Assembly (NCBI RefSeq): GCF_030435805.1
Contig: NC_081305.1
Span: 55,338,001 to 55,402,000, forward strand
Source of the DNA: Mustela lutreola
Taxonomy: Eukaryota; Chordata; Mammalia; Carnivora; Mustelidae
Length of the DNA: 64,000 bases
Direction: 5' to 3'
Part shown: positions 1 through 39,200 of the stretch, one piece after another
Layout: each line of letters opens with the position of its first letter
Numbering within the stretch: position 1 is the first letter of the stretch
Position numbers and translations under genes: made by a program
Notes under the pieces: generated by a model
Seen by the model: only the letters and a program-made list of their open reading frames with translations
The model's database searches: none
Told to the model about the DNA's origin: nothing

Positions 1-18480
<18,480 letters not shown>

Positions 18481-19133
18481 CCTCCGGAGCTTCTGGTCGC
18501 CCCCGATTATCCAACATCCAGGAATCCGGGTTTCTGCCTCGCGTGCGCCTGGCCGGGTATTCCAGTCTCTGGTTTTATCCCCGCCCCCTTCTAACCCTCG
18601 CGTTCTATCCCCGCCCCCTCGAATCCCAGCGTCCAATCCTCTCGCTCCGTTCGAGCCCCAGTTCTCAGTCGTTTTCTACTCGGCCGGATTTCTCCACCGT
18701 TGGCTTCCCGGGTTCTAAGCAGCTCCTCTCCTCCAAACCCCAGGCTCTTGGGCTTCCCACTCCGCCTTGTCTCACTCTCCTTCCTCTCTGCAAAACGAGG
18801 CTCAGCTTGGAATTCACAGCCCACATTTGGGCACACGTAAAGTCACGCGCGTGGGTATTGAGCCAGACCGAATCAAAGTTCTACCAACCCGAGGAGGGAG
18901 GGCTGTTCTGTGGGTTGGGTCAGCCTCCCGGGACCGCCCACAGAAAATGCAGCTGCGCGGACTTAGTGGTGCGAAGGAGAAGCTACAACGGGTTGGATTC
19001 AAGTTAGACAGGCAGAGGGACTTCTGTATGGGGAAAAGGTGCATGGATAAAGGGAAAGATTATGTTAGAGACTGGGCTCTGACTGGGAGGCTGGAATGGG
19101 CACAGACAAGCGAGGCTGAAAGAGGAAACTCGT

Positions 19134-19139
19134 TTTATT
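19134..19139 (-). terminator. Poly(A) signal of ADM5
   Basis: AATAAA on the minus strand lies 185 bases past the ADM5 stop codon, with no closer signal seen. Confidence 0.6.
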
Positions 19140-19858
19140 AGGCTCCGGACTCTACGGGTATTCTAGTCCCGGTGTCCCCCTGGGTCCAGCCCAGTCACAG
19201 CGCGGGGAGAGTTTTTGAGTGAGGCCAGGAGATGGAGTTAGGGGAAAAAGAAATCTGGGGTCGTGGCCCCAATACCGAGATGGGTAAGCCGAGGCCACGG
19301 GAGGGCCAGGGACGTGCCCAACGTCACGCAGCAAGCTGGGCACTGCGCTGGCCTCTTTTCTTCAGGCCAGGGTCTTGGAGACGGAGCAGGGCTCTGGCCT
19401 CGCGCCGACGGCGGCGTCCGTAGCTGTGGGGGTCCTGGGGCTCGCGGCCGGCCTTCCCTGAGAGCTCCTTGGTGGAGGCGGAGCTGAGCCAGTAGATCAT
19501 CTCTGGCAGGCGGTGGGTCTGGCATGTGACCAGGGAACAGAAGCGCCTGCGGTGCTGGGCGACCTGGCGCTGGGGCTGCCTGGGGAGGGAGCAGGGGAGA
19601 AGGCCGCGCTCAAACAGAATCTTCTCGAGGAAGGGGTGTAGGTGGGGTCGGGGCCAGCAGAACTCCGCGACCGCAGAGGCGCGCTTACAGTTCATCATCC
19701 CTCCACGCAGAAAGCAGTGGCCTGAAGGGGGCGCACGCTCCTCGCCGTGTCCTTCCCTCCCTGTCCCCGCTGCCGACCCGCCTTGCTCACCTGCCCACGG
19801 GGTCCCGATCCCCCAGGACGGTGGAGGCGAGAAGCAACAGAAGGATGTGGGGGGTCAT
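19134..19858 (-). CDS. ADM5: ADM5, adrenomedullin-5 prohormone (two coding exons)
   Basis: ADM5 is a secreted peptide hormone of the calcitonin/adrenomedullin family, which acts through CLR/RAMP receptors. Coding exon 1 is 19858-19791 and encodes the hydrophobic signal peptide [16 protein letters not shown]. Exon 2 is 19579-19324. The acceptor after a strong pyrimidine tract (CTCCCTCCCCAG) restores frame exactly across a 211-base intron. The predicted prohormone is 107 residues. The hormone core shows the family disulfide ring, C-SLVT-C, a central segment rich in hydrophobic and polar residues, and the ending PHSYG-RRRR. That ending signals cleavage and formation of a tyrosine amide, as in adrenomedullin. 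Human ADM5 is listed as putative; here I see no break in the frame. An AATAAA signal lies at 19139-19134. Position between CPT1C and PRMT1 matches synteny. Confidence 0.85.
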
Positions 19859-19859
19859 C

Positions 19860-21290
19860 GTGGGGCGGGGCCGGGAGTGGTCCTTGAAACCCATGCGCGA
19901 AGCGGCCCCTCTGGGGTGCGGCTCCACCCTCTTCCCCGAGTCGGAGAGTTCCCTGGAGGCCCCCTGGAGATCCAGGAATCACCGCCAGTCCCCACTACCC
20001 ACGCGGGGAAAAATGAGGCCTAGACGAGGAGGCCACACCACACCAGAATGGCAAGCTTAGAACCCGGATTCCCACGTCCTACTCGGCCTCTGAGCCCTGG
20101 CAGGCACAGTTAAACGGAAGAGCTATAACCCTGGGAGGCCTTGGGAGAGGGACCCCTTTAAGGCGGAGGGAGAGGGGCGGGGCAGCTGACACCTTAGGTG
20201 ACACAGCTTAGGGCTTCCAGGAAAGGGAGGCGCTGGGCTCCTGCGACCTCGACCTCAACCCAACCCATCGGGGACTATGAGGTTTCGTGGGCCAGGCTCC
20301 TTTGTGGGTTGGACGATGCGGGGCGCACACGAAGCCCTCTTGAATGGTGGACAAAGGGAGTCTGGGGCCTAGCACAGTCAGCAGACGTCATCCCATAAGA
20401 GGACTTGGTGTAGTCAGGTGTGAAAAGCCACCGGGCCTAGGGCTCCAGCTGTACTGAAGCACGTGTAGCCAGCCAGGACTGTGGACAGCGAAGTCATGGT
20501 GGCTTAGGTGACCTGGGTCCTGTGGACAGCATCCTGGGGGACCAAGGACTCTGCACAAGGCCATGGGCAAGGGTCAAGTATATATGCCATGCCTGCAGCA
20601 GAGGGTGAACACAGTCCCTGGGGAGCTGTCAGTGGGGCCTCTGAGTCCATCTCTGAAACGAAGGGAAACAGGGAGGCCCTGCTGCCCTCCAAGGTTCCAG
20701 CTAGACTAGGGAAGGAAGCCAACACACAAGGAATTCTCACCCCTTAACACAACCCCCCCATGACTCAGTTTCCCCAGCTGCAGAGGGCAGGACAGTAGTC
20801 ACTGCCAGTCAGCCCTGGCCTGGCCTTGGAGGGTCCTGGACAGGAAAAAACAGCCAGACACTGAAACAATGTGTGCGCTGGGGGAGGAGGAGGGGGGGGG
20901 GGAGATGGCTTTCTGGGAAACTTAAGGGCCCTGCTATGCTGGGAACCCACACCCCAACCCTCCCACAGCCCAGCAGGGCAACTAGGGCAGGAGCCCTGCC
21001 CAATGGGGACAAGAGGGAACAGGGCCTCAGGGGGCATATGGGGGGGGACGGGGGAGGTGGGGGAGAGACATGGACCCGAGGAGGGGGACAGGGGAGCAGA
21101 CCCTGGCAGGGGGCCATGGATGACAGAGACCACAAGAGGCCAGAGCCAGGGAGCGAGACCTAGAGACACAGCAGGGGCGACAGAGACCTACAGTGACCAT
21201 CAGGCGCCCATCTCAGGACCGCCAGCTGCTCAGGCCGTCCCTAGCAGAACCTGCATGCAGAACCCCAACCCCACTACCCCAGGAAGCCGA
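19860..21290. other. ADM5-PRMT1 intergenic DNA
   Basis: The left part (19,860-20,180) is GC-rich and presumably contains the ADM5 promoter. The rest is unique-looking GC-rich DNA with a poly-G/GGA tract near 20,880-20,905 and GGGGA-rich stretches near 21,040-21,110. I see no supported gene; the ORFs are short and biased in composition. Confidence 0.5.
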
Positions 21291-21307
21291 GCCATCCCAG
21301 CTGAGGA

Positions 21308-31560
<10,253 letters not shown>

Positions 31561-32449
31561 CCGCCGCGACCCCCCCCTTTCTCCGCACTCCCCCGGGACC
31601 GCCTTATACCGGAGGGTCCACGTCCCGCCCACAACGACCCCGCCAGGAGATTTCATTGGCAATGGAGGCAGCCCGTCTGAGAATGTCGTTTACCAACTGG
31701 GCAAAGAAGACGCCCATCAAAGTTGAGGGTCCCGCCCAGTCTGGTGTGCAGAGCCCCGCCCCCTTAACTCGACCGGGATGGGAAAGACTGCCCGTCTATC
31801 GCAAGAACCACGACTGATGATTGGGCAAAATCTACCAGAAGTTCCCGCCCCCGTCCACCCCAGCACCGCCTCAAAGCTTCCCGACGGGCTCCGCGCTAAG
31901 CGGACATCTTGAAAAAGAGCTGTCCATCACCAAAACAACCCGCCTCTTAGTAGCTGCTATTGGTTTATCCTGGGTGTGACGTCACGAAGCCTTTAGACCG
32001 CCCTCGTCTAGCGGCTTGTCTCAAGGAGAATGCGGTGATTGGCCCACGAGGAGGGAGGAAGGCCGGCCTCTACGCTCCAGCGACTGGTTCAAAGAATTGT
32101 CACTCCTCAGCCTTTCGGTGGATTCTCCCAGCCGGAGGGGAGTTCAGAAGGAATAAGGGAGCTTGTGCCCGTTTATCTGAGGGACAGACTGGAGAAGTGA
32201 GAGCCCCAAAGAAAAGACGGCTTGTCTGGGGTCCGACACAAGTCAGTAATAGGACTCAGGCCTCAAGACATATAACTGTCTTGCCCTCTACCTAACTGTT
32301 CCGAGTTTTTTAAATCCAACAACCCCACTCAAGCCACTTGGCCTTTGCCAGGTCCTGCCCCTGCTGGAACACTCGTCTCGCTTTGCCTGCAGACTTCTAT
32401 GTATCAGCCTTCGATGCCACCTCTACCGGGGAGCCTCCCTCCTCTTGCA

Positions 32450-32870
32450 GAAAAAGTCGCTACAGATCTTCATGAGTTATGATGGGGTTACCTCCGAATC
32501 CCAGAAAACCCGCCCTAAGTTGAAAATATCATAAATGGAAAATTTAATCCACTTAACCAGCCGAAAACCAGAGCTTGGCCATGCTTGGAACACTTGGGGC
32601 CAACACAAGTGCTGAGCAGCTCATGTAACTCATGAATACTGTGGCATGGTCCTATGGGTACGGAACGGATGTAGGTGTATCCGTTGTTTGCCCTTGTAAT
32701 TGCTTGGCTGTGAGCTGTGGCCTAACATCAAGAGAGAGTATCATACAGCGTATCAGGAGCCCAGGAAAATGCCCAAATTCGAATTCAAAGTATGGTTTCT
32801 ACAGAAAGTGTAGAGCTTCACATAAAAAATTGCAAGTTGAAGCATCTTGAGTCGACATCTGTCATTAAAT
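32450..32870. mobile_element. Tigger-family (TcMar) DNA transposon fossil
   Basis: The sequence resembles a non-autonomous Tigger3-like element: TTATGATGGGGTTACCTCC, CTAAGTTGAAAATATCATAA, a GAGAGAGTATCATAC block, TATGGTTTCTACAG and a terminal ATAAAAAATTGCAAGTTGAA. Family is recalled, not searched; it lacks coding capacity. Confidence 0.6.
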
Positions 32871-32995
32871 GAGGATGAACGCAACTGGTAGACTAAATCC
32901 ATCACCCTTCATGACTCTTTCCAGTCAGTACCTCTCCCACCCACCCCAGAAGCAATCACTTTGTTTTCTGTCTCTCCAATGTAGCTATTTCTTTC

Positions 32996-33017
<22 letters not shown>

Positions 33018-33032
<15 letters not shown>

Positions 33033-33136
33033 AAGCACAAAGCCCAGCGTGGGGCTTGAACTCACCACCTCGAGATCAAGACCTGAGCTGAGGTCAAGAA
33101 TCAGACACTTAAAGGACTGAGTCACCCAAGGGCTCC
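33018..33136 (-). mobile_element. Short tRNA-type SINEC with CTTTT repeat
   Basis: Reversed unit with CCCAGCGTGGGGCTTGAACT, preceded by a TTTTC microsatellite at 32,990-33,018. Confidence 0.78.
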
Positions 33137-33165
33137 TGCTTTTTCTTTTCTAAGATTTCACAGGG

Positions 33166-33345
33166 GGACACCTGGGTGGCTCTGTTGGTTAAGTGTGTAA
33201 CTCTTCATATTCGGTCAGGGTACTGTCTCAGGGTCCTGAGACTGAGCTTCTCTATCTTGGGAGCTCCGTGCTGGGCGTGGACCCTGCTTAAGATTCTCTC
33301 TCCCCCATCTCAAATAGAAAATAAATAAACAAATAAATAAAATTT
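33166..33345 (+). mobile_element. SINEC, diverged
   Basis: GGGACACCTGGGTGGCTCTG head with a degraded body and an AAATAAATAAAATTT tail, inside the antisense L1. Confidence 0.82.
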
Positions 33346-33452
33346 CATATGAAAAATTCTACAGTATGTTCTCTTTTGCGCCTTTCTTCTTTCACTTAAT
33401 ATAATGCTTTTGAGATTCATTCCAAGTTGTTGCATATAATGTTGGTGTGATC

Positions 33453-33636
33453 CTTTTTTTTTTTTAAGATTTTATTTATTTATTTGACAGAGATCACAAG
33501 CAGGCAGAGAGAAAGGAAGGGAAGCAGGCTCCCCACTGAGCAGAGAGCCTGATGCAGGACTCGATCCCAGGACCCTGAGATCATGACCTGAGCTAAAGGC
33601 AGAGGCTTAATCCACTGAGCCACCCAGGCACCCCCC
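33453..33636 (-). mobile_element. SINEC inserted in L1
   Basis: Reversed copy; GTGTGAT(C/T)C flanks it on both sides. Confidence 0.92.
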
Positions 33637-34079
33637 GTGTGATTCTTTTTATTCCTGAGAATTCCATTGTAGGGGTGTATTCACAGTTTATCCATTTCCC
33701 TGTTGATGGACACTCTGGACTTTTGGGGGGTTATTATGAAGAAAGTGGGTATCCCATGCTCATGTGTGAGTCTTTCTGTGGATGTACTTTTTTGTTTCAG
33801 GTAAACCTAGGAGCAGAGGGCTGAGTTGGACGCTAGGTGTATGTTTTAAATTTTATGAGAAACTCCCAAGAGGTTTTCCAGTACATTCTACCATTTTGCA
33901 TCCCCATCAGCGATGCATGCCCCCACACGCTCCACATCCTCAGCAGCACTCATCTTGAGCAGGCTTTAATGTTAACAATTCTGGTGGGAGTGAAGAGGCA
34001 TCTCGTTGCGGTTGTCATTGCCACTGTCCTGACCTTAATGTTGAGTGTTTTCTCACGTACTTATTGGCCATCTTTGTAT

Positions 34080-34248
34080 TTTTTTTTTTTTTTAAGATTT
34101 TATTTATTCATGAGAGACAGAGAGAGAGGGAGGCAGAGGCAGAGAGAGAGGCGGGCTCCCTGGGAGCCTGATGCAGGACTCGATCCCAGCACCTCAGGAT
34201 CACGACCTGAGCTGAAGGCAGATGTTTAACTGAGCCATTCAGGAGCCC
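34080..34248 (-). mobile_element. SINEC, alternate subfamily
   Basis: Reversed copy with TTCATGAGAGACAGAGAGAG, a dog-like body unlike its neighbours. Confidence 0.85.
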
Positions 34249-34255
34249 TGTAGAT

Positions 34256-34446
34256 CTTTTTTTAAAGATTTTATTTATTTATTTGACAGAGATTACAAGT
34301 AGGCAGAGAGGCAGGCAGAGAGAGAGAGGAGGAAGCAGGCTCCCTGCTGAGCAGAGAGCCCGATGTGGGGCTTGATCCCAGGACCCTGGGATCATGACCT
34401 GAGCCGAAGGCAGAGGCTTTAAACCACTGAGCCACCCAGAGGCCCC
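34256..34446 (-). mobile_element. SINEC
   Basis: Reversed full copy of the mustelid-type body (GATTACAAGTAGGCAGAGAG). Confidence 0.9.
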
Positions 34447-34504
34447 CAAATATTGTCTTTTGAAGAACAAACATGTTAAGGTGTTTTTTTTAAGTTTATT
34501 ATTA

Positions 34505-34701
34505 TTATTATTTTTAAGGATTTTATTTATTTATTTGACAGAGATCACAAGTAGGCAGAGAGGCAGGCAGAGAAAGAGAGAAGTGAAAGCAGGCTCCCTG
34601 CTGAGCAGAGAGTCTGATGCGGGGCTCTATCTCAAGGAACCTGGGATCATGACCTGAGCCGAAGGCAGAGGCTTTAACCCACTGAGCCACCCAGGTGCCC
34701 C
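34505..34701 (-). mobile_element. SINEC
   Basis: Reversed full copy ending CCACCCAGGTGCCCC. Confidence 0.9.
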
Positions 34702-34756
34702 AAGGAGACAATGGGCTACACCGGGAAATTGTAATCAACTATTTCCATTGATTTTC

Positions 34757-34938
34757 TCGTTGTTGTTATTCACTTGACAGAGAGAGAGAGAGAGAGAGAG
34801 AGAGATCACAAGTAGGCAGAGAGAGAGGGAGAAGCAGGCTCCCTGCTGAGCCAAAACCCCAGAGCTGGGCTCAATCCCAGGACCCTGAGATCATGACCTG
34901 AGCTCAGAGGCTTCATCCACTGAGCCACCCAGGCACCC
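34757..34938 (-). mobile_element. SINEC with GA repeat
   Basis: Reversed copy containing an expanded GAGAGA tract and ending CCACCCAGGCACCC. Confidence 0.87.
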
Positions 34939-35045
34939 TTTATTATTATTATTTTTTAGTCATCTCTCCACCCCAAGTGGGGCTCAAACTCACAATCCTG
35001 AGATCAACAGTCCTATTTTCTTCTGACTGAGCCACCTACGTGCCC
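34939..35045 (-). mobile_element. Short tRNA-type SINEC
   Basis: Reversed unit abutting the previous copy: CCCAAGTGGGGCTCAAACTC and GAGCCACCTACGTGCCC. Confidence 0.78.
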
Positions 35046-35287
35046 AACAAACTAGCTTTTTAATACTAGGAAATAACCTAATGTCATTGAAAAGGAGGTT
35101 GCATTGGGCAGGGGGATACACAGGTACAGAGTCCAGGAAAGTGGTCTGAGCTGAAATCAGAGATGGGGGAGGTGTCCCCAAGGAACTATGCATCTTCCAG
35201 GGTGGCAGCCACTCCCCTCGTGGGGCTAATGAACACTGGACTGTGGCATATCGGAATGAGATGTGCTCCAAGCAGTGAAGACTTGCA

Positions 35288-35445
35288 GGGGCATCTGGGT
35301 GGCTCAGTTGGTTAAACATCTGACTCCTGGTCTCCACTCAGGTCATGATTGCAGGCTCTTGGGATCCAGCCCTGCATGGTGAGGGGGGAGGATTTTTTCC
35401 CTCACCCTCTGCTCCTCCCCCCCAACTCACATGATCTCTAAAATA
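35288..35445 (+). mobile_element. SINEC, diverged
   Basis: GGGGCATCTGGGTGGCTCAG with a degraded 3' half. Confidence 0.83.
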
Positions 35446-36260
35446 CAAGAAATCACCCCTAAAAGTACAAATATGCCAAGAAATGTGGCACCACATAGTT
35501 CGAGGAAGGGATGCTTATTTGCAGAGTGAGAACGGAAGGAGGAAGGCAGGGTAGGACACTTGATTGAGCAGGAGCTCAATCTTAGCCAAAAAGGTCCACA
35601 CTGGGTAAGTCAAATCTTGCTTCTCTGGGCATTTGCATGCCAACCAACAACCACAAAAACCCAGTGAGTGTTAACTTGGGGGCTACAAATAAATTTTAGT
35701 GAGTAGGCAAATTCGTAAATATGGAATCCATGAATAATGAGGATCCATGGCTAAGTGGTTTCCTTTGTGATTATGTGCATCTCAGTTTATGCGCTTTTAG
35801 ACATAATTTTGTGAAGTGGGGGTGACAGCCCTGAAAAGGTGATAACCCTGGTCTATATACAGATGGGGAGTAACCAGCCAAAAATGTTCAGAAGGAGCAG
35901 TGGGAGGAGAAAAATGAGAAGAGGGTGGTGTTCTGGAGGTCCTGTGTAGGAAGATCACAGCTTTCTTCTGGAACTAGCTAGAAAGACTAGCTAGAAAGAC
36001 TTCATGACCGTCAACACAGGATAAGCTGGAAATGATGCAACAAGAAAAAACATGGAATTAGCCGGAACTGTATCCACAGATATCCTCAAGCAGGTTGTAC
36101 GTTCAAGTGACAGGCACTTGAAGGTGCCCCAAATAAGTATTTCTAGAATGAATGAACTGGCTCTTTCCTCAATTCATAAACCAGAGAGAGAGAGAGATCT
36201 CTTACCCAAATCTCCTACTTAGAAGTTAAGTTTTCAAGAGAAGGGACAAACAGTTCAATA
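35446..36260. other. BCL2L12 3' flank, unassigned
   Basis: AT-richer unique or very old repeat DNA between the SINE cluster and the BCL2L12 poly(A) signal. No ORF of note. Confidence 0.4.
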
Positions 36261-36271
36261 CCTGACAAAGT

Positions 36272-39200
36272 TTTTAATATGAAAAAAATCTTAATTTCTT
36301 TTTGGCAAAAACAGGGAGGGCAGCCACCACCCCACAACCCTGAGTGGAATAGGAAGACTTGGACAAGCACACAAAGACCATAAAGACAGGAGGTCTAATC
36401 TTGTAGCAGCTTCTGAGGAAGATCTCAGTCCAGGGGTAAGTTCAAGTCCACGGGTGAAATGGCAAGGATGCCCTCCTGGAGGGGAAAAGTGGAAGAGCTC
36501 ATGAGCATTCACAGGCAGACCCTGTCCTCCATTCACAGTGGCATCCCCGCCAGCCCAATGACAGCAGAGACAGGGACGGGGTGGGAGGAGGAGGATCCGA
36601 AGAATCAGAGACCCAGGGGTGGACAGGGACAGAGTCCTGGGAAAAGGGAGGAGAGATAAAGCCCCAGGGTGGAGGGCAGAGCACCAGTGTCATGGAGACA
36701 GAGAGACAGGGACCAGAGACTCAGAGACGGGGAGCAGGGTCCCCGGGTTGTAACGATCAAGAGCACTGGCTTCATGTCAAAGTCCTGAGTCCAATCCTCT
36801 GCATGAGGGACAATCTCCATAAAATCGGGATAACATCTAATCCCAGAAGGTTGTCGTGGGGTTTAAACTGAATCATTCCACTAAAAGTCCTTGGCTGTGC
36901 ATGTGGCCGAACAAAAACAGAAACAAAAAACAAAACAACCCCCACAAAACCCCCAAAACAAAAGAACAATTTCACAAATAAACAAGCTTCTGCACTGAGC
37001 TCCAGACACGTATATCTACTGTCCCCTCCTCATCTCCCTTTGAGGTCTCAAGGACGTCTCTCCCCTACCTGGACCACTTCCAATCATCCCTGACTCAACC
37101 TGCTCCTCCCCACCTGCTCCTCCCTGTCTCAGGGAGCAACTGAAGCAGCCCTACTGCATCAGGCCGGCATCCTTGATTTCCGTCTCCCATTCATTAGCAC
37201 TCCTAAATAGCACTCGTAATCCACTCATAAGCAAAATCTGTCAATTCTACCTCTGAATTAACTGGGAGACTCCTCCACTACCACCACTGCGGTACAATCC
37301 AACACCATCTCCTCCCTGAACCAGCGGACACCTCCCCACTCCCTACTTCCGCCTCGCCCTCTATGGTATCGCCCCATGCGGCCGCTAGAGGGCGCAAGTT
37401 AACACCTAAATCAGCTCTCGTCTCCCTCCGCTCAGAGAGCTCGCTCAGTCAGTGCCCAAGTTCTTACCTTCACAAGCCCCGCCCCCTCCTGCTCTCAACT
37501 CTCGCCCTCTCCCTTTCGCTCACTCTGGTTCAGCCCTACCGGCCTCTCTGCTCCTCAAACACCCCTGGCCAGCTCCTGCCACTCTGAAGCAATAGTTTCA
37601 TCAGTACCCCGGAGCCCAATCCAGCTCTGAGCCTGGCCTTGAATTTAAAGCAGTGGTCTTCTGAAGCTGATAGGTCGGGGCCAAGAGAAAACAAAAAGCA
37701 GAAAGAAATAAGTAAAGCAAGTCAATCCTGCCATCTGGTAGAAGTTTGCGTTAGAAGGTGCAGGGTGTTATGAAGGAAGTAAAGCAATGAAGAGGCAAAG
37801 GGAGTGGGTGGGAGGGGATGGAGGTGGCTCTGATTTCAAACAGGGACCAGGGGAGGCCTCACAGGAGGGTGACACCCGAATGGAGCAGAGGAAGTGACAC
37901 TGGGGGATACCTGGGCAAGTGCATTCTGGCAGGCAGTGTCAGAGCAGACAGTCACCAGATAATCACGCAAATGGCCACAGGGTGCCAAGATCTTACAATG
38001 GTCCCATTTTAATCTTTACAATAACCTTTTGAGATGGGTACTTCTACTTGCCCTACCTGATGGATAAAGAAACCGAGGCCCAGGAAGGGGTCTCCCATGT
38101 TTCCCACTAGTAACTGTCAGTATGTATCAGAATGGTTTAAGCCAGGCACAGGGTCCGCACTGATTACCTACTGGTGTACAGCTGGTGCTCAATAAACACA
38201 AAACAATTGAATGATTGGGCTGGAAGAACACCTGTCATGTCTGAAAAGAAGCCAAAGAAGCCACCCCCACCCCACCACACAGACACAAGTTACAGTTGGA
38301 TAAAGGGGGGCCCAGAGAAGCTCTGGCAGCTCACCCAGCCCCCGTGTGCCTGGATCCAGGGCCCGAAGCTGTGCACGTGCTCCACACTGAGACCGGCCAG
38401 GGTGCCCCCAAGCCGGGCCACGCGGCGGCTCAGCTCCATGGCCAGGGCCAGACGGGCCAGGGGCTCTGGGGAAGGCGGCGGAGGCCCAGGGCAGGGCAAG
38501 TTGGGGCGTGGGTGGCTAGGAAGAGGGCTGTCCTCCCGGTTGGAGAACAGCTCCACTAGGCGGGCGAAGGAGCCCGCGGAGAGGCGAGCCAGCTTTCCAC
38601 GCAGGGCCGGGTCCGAGGCCAGCTGTGGGGTGGGGAAGAGACGAGACTGGGTCGGCCTCCGCCACGCCCCCGCAGTCAGCCAATAGGAGGCTACGAGGCG
38701 TGACTTCCTGATTAAAGCTCTCCCGACACTGAAGCTCAAAGCCACGCCCATCCCTCACACCAGCCAATCATAAACCAGAATCTGAGGTCTCCGCCAAACT
38801 ACTCCTAGAAAGGTGGCCGACAGCCAATGAGGGCCAAAGCCCTAATTAGCTGAGTTCTAGAATACAGATCTTATAGCCACGCCCCCTAGAGGTTCCCTGA
38901 GAGTCCCTGGAACCAGTCCCTGGAACCTTAAAATTAATATTTTAAGGTCATACACTTTCCCCAAGCTCCTGAGCCAATCAAGTTCCAGGAGCAAATCATA
39001 AGCCAGACCTCCTCCGGCTGCTATTTCCCCCCACATTCCAAGGCATACCCCTATATAGCTAACCAGGGTTTCATATTTTAGACAGTCCTCTCCGAACAAA
39101 CTCCCTTCCTCCCACCATACAGTCCCTAATTCCTCAACTGGTCCCAGTTTCCCAGATCACGTTTCGGGTGCCCACACCCCTTGTCTAAAGGCCACACCCT

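Larger units (their letters stand above)
32880..34080 (-). mobile_element. L1 3'-region fragment, antisense, split by SINEs
   Basis: The sequence reads as the reverse complement of an L1M 3' region: TTTCACTTAATATAATGCTT, CATTGTAGGGGTGTATTCAC, GTTGATGGACACTCTGGAC, CATCCCCATCAGCGATGCAT, TTATTGGCCATCTTTGTATT. Three SINEs (33018-33136, 33166-33345, 33453-33636) sit inside it. Confidence 0.75.

Noticed and set aside
19580-19698. Longer ADM5 exon starting at MMNCKRAS
   Set aside because: Using the upstream acceptor breaks the frame from the signal-peptide exon; the acceptor at 19580-19582 restores it.
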